Shown here: positions 44,850-53,879 of the stretch, in pieces | How positions within the stretch are numbered: position 1 is the stretch's first letter | Layout of the letters: the number at the start of each line of letters is the position of its first letter | Assembly (NCBI RefSeq): GCF_005870025.1 | Contig: NZ_VATA01000005.1 | Span: 62,001-126,000, forward strand | Origin: Poseidonocella sp. HB161398 | GTDB taxonomy: Bacteria; Pseudomonadota; Alphaproteobacteria; Rhodobacterales; Rhodobacteraceae | Length of the DNA: 64,000 nt | Direction: 5' to 3' | Translations under genes and position numbers: made by a program | The notes under the pieces: model-generated | What the model saw: only the letters and a program-made list of their open reading frames with translations | Database searches by the model: none | What the model was told of the DNA's origin: nothing

Positions 44850-46955
44850 ATGCCCGAATTCCTCCTGTCCCGCCGCAGCACGCGGCCGATCCGCGTGCTC
44901 TCCCTCCTGCTCGGCTGCACCGCCCTGGCCGCGCTGCCGCCCGCCGCCCGCGCCCAGAGCGCGGACGAGACCCTGGTGCTCGACCCGATCCTGGTGCAGG
45001 GCGCCGCGTCGGACGGGACCTCGCTGGCCGCCGCCACGACGAGCGGCGCCAGCCGGATGGAGACCGACATGCTCGACACCGCCGCGAGCATTTCCGTCAT
45101 CACCTCCGCCGAGATCGAGCGGCGCGGCGCCACCAGCATCGAGGAGGTGCTGCAGTACACGCCCGGCGTCTCCACCGATTTCTACGGCTCCGACGACCGG
45201 TTCGACTATTTCCTGATCCGCGGCTTCGACGCCTATACCTATCGCGACGGGCTGCGGCTGGGCTTCGGCGAGAATTTCGGCGGCATCCGCGAAGAGCCCT
45301 TCGCCTTCGAGCGCGTCGAGGTGCTCAAGGGCGCGAATTCCACCACCTTCGGCATCTCCGATCCGGGCGGCATGGTGAACTACGTGTCGAAGACGCCGAA
45401 GACCGGCCGCTGGGGCGAGGGCTATGTCCAGGCCGGTTCCTTCGAGGCGAAGGAGATCGGCGCGGATTTCGGCGACGACCTGATCGAGGGGGGGCGGCTG
45501 TCCTACCGCGTCACGGCCAAGCTGCGCGACGCGGATGCGGAATACGACTATTCCCGCGACGACGAGCGCTTCGCCATGATCGGCCTGACCTGGCGGCCTT
45601 CGAACGCGACCGAGCTGACCTTCCTGCTGGACTATCTCGACCGCGACGGCGTGCCGGGCGGCACCGGCCATCCCTCGGGGACGAATTTCGACCGCAGCAC
45701 CTTCTTCGGCGAGCCGGATTTCAACTACCGCGGCACCGAGCGGACCAGCGCGACGCTGATGGCCAGCCATGATTTCGGCAACGGGCTGACGCTGGGCTCC
45801 ACGCTGCGCTGGAGCGATGCCGACAGCGATTTCGGCTATGTCTATCTCAACGGCACCGCCGCGCCGACCACCGCCTACCGCTACTACTTCGCCAACGAGA
45901 CCGACGAAGAGACGCTGATCGGCGACGTCCATCTGCAATACGACATGGATCTGGGCTGGGCGAAGAGCCGGACCCTGGCCGGGGTCGATGCCAGCCAGGG
46001 CGACCGGCGGGCGACCAACTGGTGGGCGGGGGCGGATCCGATCGACTGGACCGATGTGCATTACGCCGGCGGCATCGATCTGGATGACCTGACCCCCTAC
46101 CAGGATCTGCGCACCGAGCAGGAGACCCGCGCGGTCTATGCCCAGCAGGAGCTGACCTTCGCCGACCGGGTGATCCTGTCGGGCGGGGTGCGGCAGGACT
46201 GGTTCGATATCACCCGCACCGACTATCTGGCGGGGACGAAGGAGTCCGACGATTTCGATGCCACCACCGCGCGGCTGGCGCTGACCTACAAGATCACGCC
46301 GCAGCTCTCGGTCTATGGCTCCTACGCGGAATCCGTGGTCCCGGCGGGGCTGGAGATCGCGCCCGAGCGCGGCGAGCAGTACGAGATCGGGGTGAAGTAC
46401 CGCCCGGCGGGGACCTCCTCGATCCTCAGCGCGGCGCTCTACGACCTGACCAAGACCAATATCACCGTCACGAACCCGAACACCTATGTCCAGGAGACCG
46501 TGGGCGAGGTGGAGGTCCGCGGCCTCGATCTGGAGGCCAAGGTCGACCTGGTCCGCGGCTTCGACGTGATCGCCGGCTATTCCTGGATCGACAGCGAGAT
46601 CGTCGAGAACGGCACCGGCGGCAACGAGGGCAACCAGCTGGGCTTCGTGCCCGAGCAGACCGCCTCGCTGTGGGTGAACTACACGCTCGACGGGCGGGGG
46701 CCGCGCGGCGACATGACCTTCGGGCTGGGGATGCGCTATACCGGCGACTACTACGCGACCAATGACAACGAGATCGAGGTCGGCGCCTATACTATCTACG
46801 ACGCCTCCTTCAGCTACGACCTGGCCGAGAACACCTCGCTGGGCGTCACGGTCTCGAACCTGCTCGACGAGAAGGTCCTGGTCTGGGAAGGCGGCGGCGC
46901 GAATTTCTACAACCCCTCGCGCGAGGTCGCGGTCACGCTGCGCCGCCGCTGGTAG
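44850..46955 (+). CDS. TonB-dependent siderophore receptor
   Basis: A 701-residue outer-membrane gated channel. The signal peptide ends ARA near residue 35; a TonB-box-like ETLVLDPILVQG follows; then the plug domain (ISVITSAEIERRGATSIEEVLQYTPGV, FLIRGFDAYTYRDGLRLG, ERVEVLKGANSTTFG, GGMVNYVSKTP) and a 22-strand barrel ending in Trp (TLRRRW), as outer-membrane barrels do. This is the ferrichrome/pyoverdine-type subfamily. The start at 44850 is set by the signal peptide; no good ribosome site is seen. It pairs with the divergent FecBCDE operon and the AraC gene behind it. Confidence 0.95.
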   Translation: MPEFLLSRRSTRPIRVLSLLLGCTALAALPPAARAQSADETLVLDPILVQGAASDGTSLAAATTSGASRMETDMLDTAASISVITSAEIERRGATSIEEVLQYTPGVSTDFYGSDDRFDYFLIRGFDAYTYRDGLRLGFGENFGGIREEPFAFERVEVLKGANSTTFGISDPGGMVNYVSKTPKTGRWGEGYVQAGSFEAKEIGADFGDDLIEGGRLSYRVTAKLRDADAEYDYSRDDERFAMIGLTWRPSNATELTFLLDYLDRDGVPGGTGHPSGTNFDRSTFFGEPDFNYRGTERTSATLMASHDFGNGLTLGSTLRWSDADSDFGYVYLNGTAAPTTAYRYYFANETDEETLIGDVHLQYDMDLGWAKSRTLAGVDASQGDRRATNWWAGADPIDWTDVHYAGGIDLDDLTPYQDLRTEQETRAVYAQQELTFADRVILSGGVRQDWFDITRTDYLAGTKESDDFDATTARLALTYKITPQLSVYGSYAESVVPAGLEIAPERGEQYEIGVKYRPAGTSSILSAALYDLTKTNITVTNPNTYVQETVGEVEVRGLDLEAKVDLVRGFDVIAGYSWIDSEIVENGTGGNEGNQLGFVPEQTASLWVNYTLDGRGPRGDMTFGLGMRYTGDYYATNDNEIEVGAYTIYDASFSYDLAENTSLGVTVSNLLDEKVLVWEGGGANFYNPSREVAVTLRRRW

Positions 46956-46959
46956 CGGC

Positions 46960-47877
46960 TCAGCCCGCGCGCTGCGCGCGGCGCCAGGCGGCCGGGGTCT
47001 CGCCGGTCACCTGGCGGAAGGTGCGGGTCAGATGCGCCTGGTCGGCAAAGCCCAGCCGCGCGGCGATGTCGGTCAGGCTGTGCCGGTCGCTGCCCGCCAG
47101 CAGGCCGCAGGCCATGTCGACCCGCCGCCGGGTCTGCCATTGCAACGGCGTCATGCCCGTCGAGTTGCGGAAGACATGGCCGAACCAGCTTTCCGACAGC
47201 CCGACCATCGCGGCCAGCTCGGCCACGGCCAGGCGCCGCCCGCCGGCCGCGTCGAACCCGTCGCGCAGCCGCCGGAGCTGCGCCGCCGTCAGCCGCGCGC
47301 CGCCGGGTTCCGGCGGGGCCGGGGGGGCCTGCGGCGCCATGGGGCCGAGATCGAGCAGCCCCGAGACGATGCCCGCGGCGATGGTCTCGGCGAAGAGGTC
47401 GTGCTTGCTCGGCGCGGTGACCTGCGCGACCAGCATCTCCGCCAGCCCGGTCAGCATCCCCGGATCGGCCAGCTCCACCGGCCGCGCGATCGCGGCCAGC
47501 GCCGCGGAGCGCCCGAGCGAGGGCTCGAGGATCCGCAGCAGCCGGTCGCGGTGCAGGTGGATGTCGAGATGCGAGAATTCATGCGCGGCGGTGAAGCGCG
47601 TCTGCATCGGCTGCCCGGCCGGCAGGTAGAGCGCCCGCGCCATCGGCCTCAGCCCCGCCTCGGGGCGCAGCGCGCCGGTCGACATGACGATGCTGCGGGC
47701 GATCTCCTCGAAGAAGATCATGATCCTGGGATCGCCGCTGACATAGTGGCCGCCCGCGCCCTTTCCGGCGGCGGCCTGCCAGTAGGTGCCCATCATGCCG
47801 TCGAGACTGCGCCAGCGGACGGGAGTCCGGCGGCGGATGCCCTCGGTATGGGCGATGACGCTGTGAAGAAATGCCAA
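46960..47877 (-). CDS. AraC-family regulator, probably siderophore-responsive
   Basis: A 305-residue factor with a C-terminal double helix-turn-helix (AVAELAAMVGLSESWFGHVFRNSTGMTPLQWQTRRRVDMACGLL and LTDIAARLGFADQAHLTRTFRQVTGETPAAWR). The N-terminal part (PRIMIFFEEIARS) may bind a ligand. This type (PchR-like) activates a nearby receptor with iron-chelate as co-inducer. The start is uncertain: TTG at 47877 or an ATG about 27 codons later. Its stop lies only 4 bases from the convergent receptor stop. Confidence 0.85.
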   Translation of the reverse strand: MAFLHSVIAHTEGIRRRTPVRWRSLDGMMGTYWQAAAGKGAGGHYVSGDPRIMIFFEEIARSIVMSTGALRPEAGLRPMARALYLPAGQPMQTRFTAAHEFSHLDIHLHRDRLLRILEPSLGRSAALAAIARPVELADPGMLTGLAEMLVAQVTAPSKHDLFAETIAAGIVSGLLDLGPMAPQAPPAPPEPGGARLTAAQLRRLRDGFDAAGGRRLAVAELAAMVGLSESWFGHVFRNSTGMTPLQWQTRRRVDMACGLLAGSDRHSLTDIAARLGFADQAHLTRTFRQVTGETPAAWRRAQRAG

Positions 47878-48688
47878 AGGGGAACGCCCCGTGTTCAGCC
47901 ACTGACCAGGTCTGGCAGGGAAGCCCCGGGGCTGGACCGAATTTCGTGGGGGGATGATAGGACGCCCGCCCGCCCGGGTGCAAGGGGCGTCAGACGCCGG
48001 CCGGGCCCGCCGCCGCCAAGAAAAGGCGCGGAACAGCCGCTTGCGCCGGCCGCCGCCCGATCTGCCCGTGCGAGGCGTGCCTTTTCGGCGGGGAGGCGAC
48101 GGCCACCGCGCGCGGCCACGTCATGCCCTTTGCTGCGATCCGTTCGGCGACCGGACGATTGCGGCGCGCGCGGCGGTTCCCGGCGCGGTGGCAGAGGAGC
48201 GGCTGCAGGTGTCTCGCCAGCTGCGCAAGCGCGCCGCCGATGATGCTCTGCGGCATGGCGGCGGCTCCGGCCCATGCCATGCGGGCCCGTTTCTTCCCGG
48301 GACACGCCCCGGGTTGAAGGCGCGGCGGAGGTGCCCCCGTTCCCGCCCGGGAACAGGACCCTGCGGGAGACGGGCTCCCCCCCCCCCGCAGCTCGGCCAT
48401 CGCCCAAATCGGGCAGGCAGGGGGCGTCCGAAATCCGGTCCATGTCCGCGATAGGGCGGCCCCGGGGGCGGTGGTCATTTCCGGCCGGGGCCGATCTCGG
48501 AGGCAAATCCGGCTGAGTGGCAGGCGGACAGGACGCCGGCACAGCCGGGCTGCGCGCATTGCGTCTTCCGTGGAAGGGAATCCGGCCCCGGGTGGCCCGG
48601 GCGCTGGCCCGGTTCCTCCGGCGGCGGTCCGGTCCCTTGCCGCCGCCGGACCTTCCTCCACCGCTCTCCATCCGGAAGGACCCCGTCC
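47878..48688. other. Gene-free gap with an 11-C homopolymer
   Basis: No gene is supported. A run of 11 C lies at 48377-48387. The rest is GC-rich with no family match. Confidence 0.5.
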
Positions 48689-49130
48689 GTGACGACGCGC
48701 TTCTCCGCCAGACCTCTGCCGAAACTCGCCGGTCCCGCCGGCTGGAACGCGATCCTGCCCGCGCGGGCGCCACTGCCGCCGCTCGATGCGGAGCGGAGCG
48801 CCGATATCGTGGTCGTGGGCGGCGCCTGCTGCAGCTCGATCCGTCGCTGCACGTTTTCCTGCTGGAGGCGGGGCAGATCGGCGAAGGCTCCGCCGGGCGC
48901 AATTCCGGCTTCATGATCGACCTGCCGCACGAGCTGACCTCCGAGGACTATGCCGGCGGCGGCGGCGACCGGGCGCAGATCGCGCTGAACCGGCAGGCCA
49001 TCGGCTTTGCCCGCGAGGCGGTGGCCGGGAACGGGATCGCGCCGTCCTATTTCGAGCCCTCGGGCAAGGTGAACGGCGCCGCCTGCACCGCCGCCGATGC
49101 GCGGAACCGCAGCCATGCCGCCCATCTCGA
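48689..49130 (+). pseudogene. FAD-dependent oxidoreductase (DadA/OrdL type), N-terminal remnant
   Basis: From GTG 48689 the frame reads the typical start of a DAO-family amine/amino-acid oxidase and enters the Rossmann motif (ADIVVVGGA). There the gene loses about ten codons and shifts frame near 48825, then continues as LLQLDPSLHVFLLEAGQIG, GSAGRNSGFMIDLPHEL and ALNRQAIGFAREAV. It stops near 49130; the catalytic C-terminal two-thirds are missing. Two lesions make it non-functional. Confidence 0.75.
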
Positions 49131-49257
49131 CCGGGCGGGGGCTCCGTGCCGGACGGGTGCTGCGCCGGGTCCTGCCTCCGGGAAGGGAAGATCGGAGCCG
49201 GACGCCGCTCCGGGCGGGGGGCATGCTGCCGGGGAAGATCGCACCCGGCCGCCCGGA

Positions 49258-50214
49258 TCAGTTGCGCGCCTGCACCAGGCCTGCCAGCTCGTCGAGGAAG
49301 TAGTCCATCGCGCGGAAGGTCATCGGATAGACGTGGAAGCGGTCCGAGGAGTGGAACCGGCCGGCCGCGACGGCATCGAGAAAGCCGGTCGCGCCCGGCG
49401 CGATCTGCTCCAGCGCCGCCAGCATCGCGGCCTCGTCCTCGCCGCGGTCGGAGATATGGGTCGTGAAGATCCAGTCGGCATTCATCTGGCCGATGATCTC
49501 GGGCGAGAAATTCGCGTCCTGCCGCCCCTCGGGCACTTCGCCGACCACCGGCAGCGGGCGGAAGCCGAGATCCTCGAGCACCTGGGACTGCGCGCCATAG
49601 GTGCGGAAGAGCCGGATCGACCCGTTCTCGGGATTGGGCAGCATGGCGACATAGCTGGGGTGGCCGCCCGCGCCGGCGATCTCCGGACGGAGCGCGTCGA
49701 TCCGCGCCCGGTAGCGGGCCAGGAGGGCGTCGAAAGTCTCCTGCCGGTTCACCCAGCCGGCGAAGTCCCGGTAGTTCTCCATCGCCGTGCGGCCGTTCAT
49801 CGGATCGAAGATGATGGTCGGCGCGATCGTGGCCAGCTGGTCGCGGTATTCCAGCGTGTCGCCGAGATTGCCGATGATCAGATCCGGGTGCAGCGAGGCG
49901 ATGCGCTCCATGTCGAGCTGGCCATGCACCGAGGCAAGGGCGATGTCGTCGAAGGTCAGGCCGTAGAGCTCGCGCCCGGAGCGCACGAAATAGCTGCCGT
50001 CGCCGCTCATCCGTCCGGTGCTGCCGACCAGGTTCGCGCCGAGCTCGTAGGCCATGACCGTCACGGTCCAGTCGTGCAGCGAGACGATGCGCTGCGGCTC
50101 GGCGGGATAGCTTACCTCGTAGCCTGCATGGTCGGTGATCGTCCGCAGGGCCTCCTGCGCGGCGGCAGGCAGCGCGGCGAGCATGGCGACGAGGGCGGTA
50201 AGGTATGGTTTCAT
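49258..50214 (-). CDS. Iron-chelate binding protein (FecB type), system 2
   Basis: A 318-residue periplasmic class III binding protein. MKPYLTALVAMLAALPAAAQ is a signal peptide. PQRIVSLHDWTVTVMAYELG and HPDLIIGNLGDTLEYRDQLATIAPTIIF are the family core. It is the last gene of the second importer operon, whose ATPase gene comes first, the reverse order to system 1. The ligand is unknown. Confidence 0.9.
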   Translation of the reverse strand: MKPYLTALVAMLAALPAAAQEALRTITDHAGYEVSYPAEPQRIVSLHDWTVTVMAYELGANLVGSTGRMSGDGSYFVRSGRELYGLTFDDIALASVHGQLDMERIASLHPDLIIGNLGDTLEYRDQLATIAPTIIFDPMNGRTAMENYRDFAGWVNRQETFDALLARYRARIDALRPEIAGAGGHPSYVAMLPNPENGSIRLFRTYGAQSQVLEDLGFRPLPVVGEVPEGRQDANFSPEIIGQMNADWIFTTHISDRGEDEAAMLAALEQIAPGATGFLDAVAAGRFHSSDRFHVYPMTFRAMDYFLDELAGLVQARN

Positions 50215-50238
50215 CTGGACAGTCCTTGCCGGTTGGAA

Positions 50239-50286
50239 ACGGGTCGTGTTGCGCCTCAGCGCACGGGTCGTGTTGCGCCTCAGCGC
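50239..50286. repeat. 24-bp tandem duplication at the end of the permease gene
   Basis: A 24-base unit containing GGGTCGTGTTGCGCC occurs at 50239-50262 and directly again at 50263-50286. The second copy includes the permease stop codon, so the duplication lengthens the gap to the binding-protein gene without changing either protein. Confidence 0.85.
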
Positions 50287-51329
50287 GCCAGCCGTCCGGC
50301 CCGCGCGGCGAGCACGAAGACCAGGACCCCGACGACGGAGATCATGATGCCGGCCGAGACCTGGACCGGCCCGAAGAGCGTCCGGCCCGCCGTGTCCGCC
50401 CAGAGCAGGATCAGCCCGCCCGAGAGCATCGCGGCCAGCAGCACCTCGGTCGGCCGGTCGCCCACCAGGCTGCGCGCGACATAGGAGGCCATGAGCCCGA
50501 TGAAGGCCACGGGGCCGCAGGTTGCGACGACGGGCGCGGCGAAGGCCGCGGCGAGGATGATATATGCGGCGACGGAGGCGCGGGTCGGCACGCCGAGGGC
50601 CCGGGCCTCGGCATCGCCCAGCAGCAGCGGCGACATGCTCCGGCCGAGGCCGAGCGCCAGCGGCACCAAGAGGAGCCACCACAGCCCCAGCAGGCGCGCA
50701 TCCGCCGCGTCGACCGCCGCGAGCGTCCCGCGCGACCATTGCATGAGCGCCGAGAAGTTCATGGCGCTTCCGGTCACGAGGATGATCTCGACGATGGAGC
50801 CGAGGAAGATGCTGGTCGCCAGGCCGACCAGGATGATCCCGCCGCCGGTCAGCATCCTGCGCCCGAGCCCGACGACCAGCAGCGCGGCGCCCAGCGAACC
50901 CGCCAGGGCGAGGGCGGCGAGGACCGGCGGGGCGATCACCGCGGAACCGGCCAGCGCGCCGCCCAGCAGGACTGCCACCGAGGCGCCGTCCGAGAGCCCG
51001 AGCAGGCCGGGATCGGCCAGGCCGTTGCGGGAGACGACCTGCAGCAGGTAGCCCGAGGCCGCCATCATAGACCCCGCCAGCACCGCCGCGACGATCCGCG
51101 GCATCCGGAAACCGGCGATCATCCGCGCGGGGTCCTCCATCGCCTCCCGCGGCAGGGTGACGGCCTGCCAGATATCCGCGGCCCGCGTTCCGGAATATCC
51201 CGCCGCCAGGGCCAGCCAGCAGCTTGCCAGGAGCGCCAGCAGGAGCAGCGGCGCGACGATCAGGAACCGCCGTCCGACCGGCAGCGAGAGGACCCGGCCG
51301 AGCCGGAGGACGGTCGTGCCCGGGGTCAT
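50280..51329 (-). CDS. Iron-chelate ABC permease (FecCD family), system 2, second subunit
   Basis: A 349-residue multi-helix permease. FRMPRIVAAVLAGSMMAASGYLLQVVSRNGLADPGLLGLSDGA is the core, followed by CGPVAFIGLMASYVARSLVGDRP. The ATG at 51329 overlaps the stop of the other permease by 4 bases. The much longer frame to 52130 is a shadow of that gene. Confidence 0.92.
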   Translation of the reverse strand: MTPGTTVLRLGRVLSLPVGRRFLIVAPLLLLALLASCWLALAAGYSGTRAADIWQAVTLPREAMEDPARMIAGFRMPRIVAAVLAGSMMAASGYLLQVVSRNGLADPGLLGLSDGASVAVLLGGALAGSAVIAPPVLAALALAGSLGAALLVVGLGRRMLTGGGIILVGLATSIFLGSIVEIILVTGSAMNFSALMQWSRGTLAAVDAADARLLGLWWLLLVPLALGLGRSMSPLLLGDAEARALGVPTRASVAAYIILAAAFAAPVVATCGPVAFIGLMASYVARSLVGDRPTEVLLAAMLSGGLILLWADTAGRTLFGPVQVSAGIMISVVGVLVFVLAARAGRLAR

Positions 51330-52315
51330 CGCGCCACCCTCCGGGCCGTGGCGAGGACGAGGACCAGGAACGCGGCCCCGCCGGCCAGCCCCATGACGCT
51401 GCCCACGTTCAGCACTTTCGGCGCTGCCATGGTGCGCGCGGCCAGATCTGCCGCGGTCACCGCCAGCGCTCCGCCCCCCGCGCAGAAGAGGAGCGGCCCG
51501 CGGCCGAACTCGCCGGCGATCAGCCGGGTCGCATGGGGCAGGATCAGGCCGACGAAGCCGATCGGCCCGACCACCACGACGGCGCTGACCGAGAGGATCA
51601 GCGCCACCCCCAGCGCGCTCCCGGCGATCAGCCGGACATGGCCGCCCATCACGGCCGCCTGCTCGTCGCCGAGCGCCAGCAGGTCGATCGCCCGGCAGAC
51701 CGCCAGGGCCGCCGCCATCGCCACCGCGCCGAGGGGCGCCATCAGCCGCAGCTCGCGGTAGTCGAAATTGCCGATATCGCCGATCAGCCAGCTGATGACG
51801 TTCTCGAACCGGTCGGGGTCGAAGGACAGGACCAGCGTCGTCGCCGAGGAGAAGAGCACCCCGACCATGGATCCCGCCAGCACCAGGTTCAGCCGCGGGT
51901 CGCCCTGGCCGCGCAGCAGCCCCGCGGTCGCGAAGGTCAGGGCCAGCGCCAGGAGCGCGCCGGCAAGCGCCGGCAGGAACAGCGCCCCGCCCGAGGCGCC
52001 GAGGAAGAAGACCGACAGCACCACGAAGGCGGTCGCGCCGGAATTGACGCCGAGCGTGGAGGGCGAGACCAGCCCGTTGCGGAAGACGCGCTGCATCAGC
52101 AGCCCCGACACCGCCAGCGCCCCGCCGCAATAGAGCGCCACGGCAAGGCGGGTCAGCCGCTGCTTGACGACGATGACATGGCTGAAATTGCCGCTGTCAT
52201 AGGAGAAGAGCGCGGCGATCACCTCGCCCGGCGGCACCGGCATCGCGCCGGAGGCGAGATGCAGCACCGAGACCGCCAGCAGGGCGGCGATGAGCAGCGG
52301 ACCGGCAATCGTCAC
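51326..52315 (-). CDS. Iron-chelate ABC permease (FecCD family), system 2, first subunit
   Basis: A 329-residue permease starting with GTG at 52315, which overlaps the ATPase stop (GTGA). QRLTRLAVALYCGGALAVSGLLMQRVFRNGLVSPSTLGVNSGA and GPIGFVGLILPHATRLIAGEFGR are the conserved core. It partners the other permease in one channel. Confidence 0.92.
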   Translation of the reverse strand: MTIAGPLLIAALLAVSVLHLASGAMPVPPGEVIAALFSYDSGNFSHVIVVKQRLTRLAVALYCGGALAVSGLLMQRVFRNGLVSPSTLGVNSGATAFVVLSVFFLGASGGALFLPALAGALLALALTFATAGLLRGQGDPRLNLVLAGSMVGVLFSSATTLVLSFDPDRFENVISWLIGDIGNFDYRELRLMAPLGAVAMAAALAVCRAIDLLALGDEQAAVMGGHVRLIAGSALGVALILSVSAVVVVGPIGFVGLILPHATRLIAGEFGRGPLLFCAGGGALAVTAADLAARTMAAPKVLNVGSVMGLAGGAAFLVLVLATARRVAR

Positions 52316-53097
52316 GGCGCGGCCGCTCCGAGCGGGACGTGGAAGACGGCGCCATGGGCCCGCGCGGCGCGGGTGCGGACGCCGAAGACCGCGGCGATCA
52401 TCTCCTCGGTCAGGACCTCCTCCGGCGTGCCGAGCCCGGCCAGCCGGCCGCGCGACAGCATCGCCACCCGGTCGGCATAGAGCGAGGCCTGGGTGAAGTC
52501 GTGCAGCACCGCGATCACGGTCCTGCCGGCCCGCGCCTGCCGCCGGGCGCAGTCGAGGATGCCGAACTGGTGCTTGAGGTCGAGATAGGTGGTCGGCTCG
52601 TCGAGCAGCAGCGTCTCGCTGCCCTGCGCCAGCACCATCGCCATCCGGCAGCGCTGAAGCTGGCCGCCGGAGAGGGCGCCGACCCGCTTCCCCAGGAGCT
52701 CCTCCACCTGCATGTCGCGCACCGCCCGGGCCACCGCCGCCTCGTCCTCGCGCGACCGGCGCGACAGCAGGGACTGGTGGGAATAGCGGCCCATGGCGAT
52801 CATCTCGTGCACGCTCATGTTCGGCGGCGGCGATCCCGCCTGGGTCAGGACGGCGATGCGCCGCGCCAGCATCCGGCGCGACAGGGCCGAGACGTCCTCG
52901 CCCCCGGCCAGCACGCGGCCCGCCGAGGGACGGTTCAGCCCGGCGATGACCTTCAGCAGGGTGGATTTCCCGCAGCCGTTCGGACCGAGGACCGCAAGGA
53001 ACTCCCCGCGCCGCGCCTCGAGCGAGAGGGCCTCGATGACCGGCGGCCCGCCATAGCCGAAGCTGACGCCATCGACGGTGATCCGTGGCTGTTCCAC
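52312..53097 (-). CDS. Iron-chelate ABC transporter ATP-binding protein (FecE type), system 2
   Basis: A 261-residue ATPase. Walker A GPNGCGKST, Q-loop LTQAGSPPPNMSVHEMI, signature LSGGQLQRCRMAMVLAQ, Walker B LLLDEPTTYLDL and switch HDF are intact. The start is taken as GTG 53097 behind GAGG; no ATG lies at the expected place, and an upstream frame to 53319 extends into non-conserved sequence. It opens the second importer operon. The upstream region holds GGTATACC at 53186-53193 in an AT-rich patch, a possible promoter/operator. Confidence 0.88.
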   Translation of the reverse strand: MEQPRITVDGVSFGYGGPPVIEALSLEARRGEFLAVLGPNGCGKSTLLKVIAGLNRPSAGRVLAGGEDVSALSRRMLARRIAVLTQAGSPPPNMSVHEMIAMGRYSHQSLLSRRSREDEAAVARAVRDMQVEELLGKRVGALSGGQLQRCRMAMVLAQGSETLLLDEPTTYLDLKHQFGILDCARRQARAGRTVIAVLHDFTQASLYADRVAMLSRGRLAGLGTPEEVLTEEMIAAVFGVRTRAARAHGAVFHVPLGAAAP

Positions 53098-53879
53098 AGC
53101 GACATCCTCGCCCTGTGCCGGGCTGGTTGAGATGTCCTCCCCGGGGACGAGTCTTACGGTGCGAAGTACCCGATAACAATAGTAAGGTATACCATGTGCC
53201 GCAGAAACCGCCGCCGCGGGCGTCATCGCGGGCCGGAGCTCTCTCGAGACTGGCAAACCGGGGGGGGGCCGTCCCGCGCCAGGTGCCATTCCCGGCGCGG
53301 GACGGCATTCTCCACGCAAGAACAGCGCCTAGCAGTGTGCTCAAATAGTCTGTTCGGCCGTGGAGCGTGGAACGAAACTGAGAAAATGGCCCTGAGATCT
53401 GCCAAACCTGCGCGATTCAGGGAGTATTCTTGGCAGAATCCAGAAGAATTTCCTCCGCGACGCTCACCTATAATCCTTTTGCAGCACCCTGCTAGGCGCG
53501 GTCCGCGCCATGGATTTCCGCGGCCGGACAGGGCAGGGCGGAGAGGGTCGGCTTGTCCTGTGCCTCGCCACGCGCGGGCCTCTCCGGCAGGCCCGTCGGC
53601 GCATGGAACGCCCGATCGGGTTCGCCGCGCGAATGGCCGGAAAAGTCGCGGGACCGGCTCTCGAGGGCATCTGCGGGACGGGGCGGCGAGGTCCGCCAGC
53701 ATTGCGCGACTGCGACTTCTTCCGGGGCTCCCCAGCGCCCCGGCACCCGTGGCAGGCCAGCCCCGAATGTCGCCGTCCGCGGGACAGAGGTCCCGGAGCC
53801 TCGGCCGCAGTCGTCCGCCTCCGCCCTCCGAAAGCCGCCCGGCGTCGCCCCTGCTTCGACGGCCTCTGCCGGGAGGCGG
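53098..53879. other. Intergenic region with a MITE-like element
   Basis: It holds the promoter zone of the second importer (AT-rich 53160-53195), the element at 53333-53491 and GC-rich sequence with no supported gene. Confidence 0.5.
53333..53491 (+). mobile_element. MITE-like element, copy 1 of 3 (159 bases)
   Basis: The left end is CAGTGTGCTCAAATAG and the inverted right end is CAGGGTGCTGCAAAAG. It is flanked on both sides by CTAG (53329-53332 and 53492-53495), a 4-base duplication of the YTAR type made by IS5-group transposases. It aligns over its whole length with copy 2 (36232) and copy 3 (59646). It encodes nothing. Confidence 0.68.
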
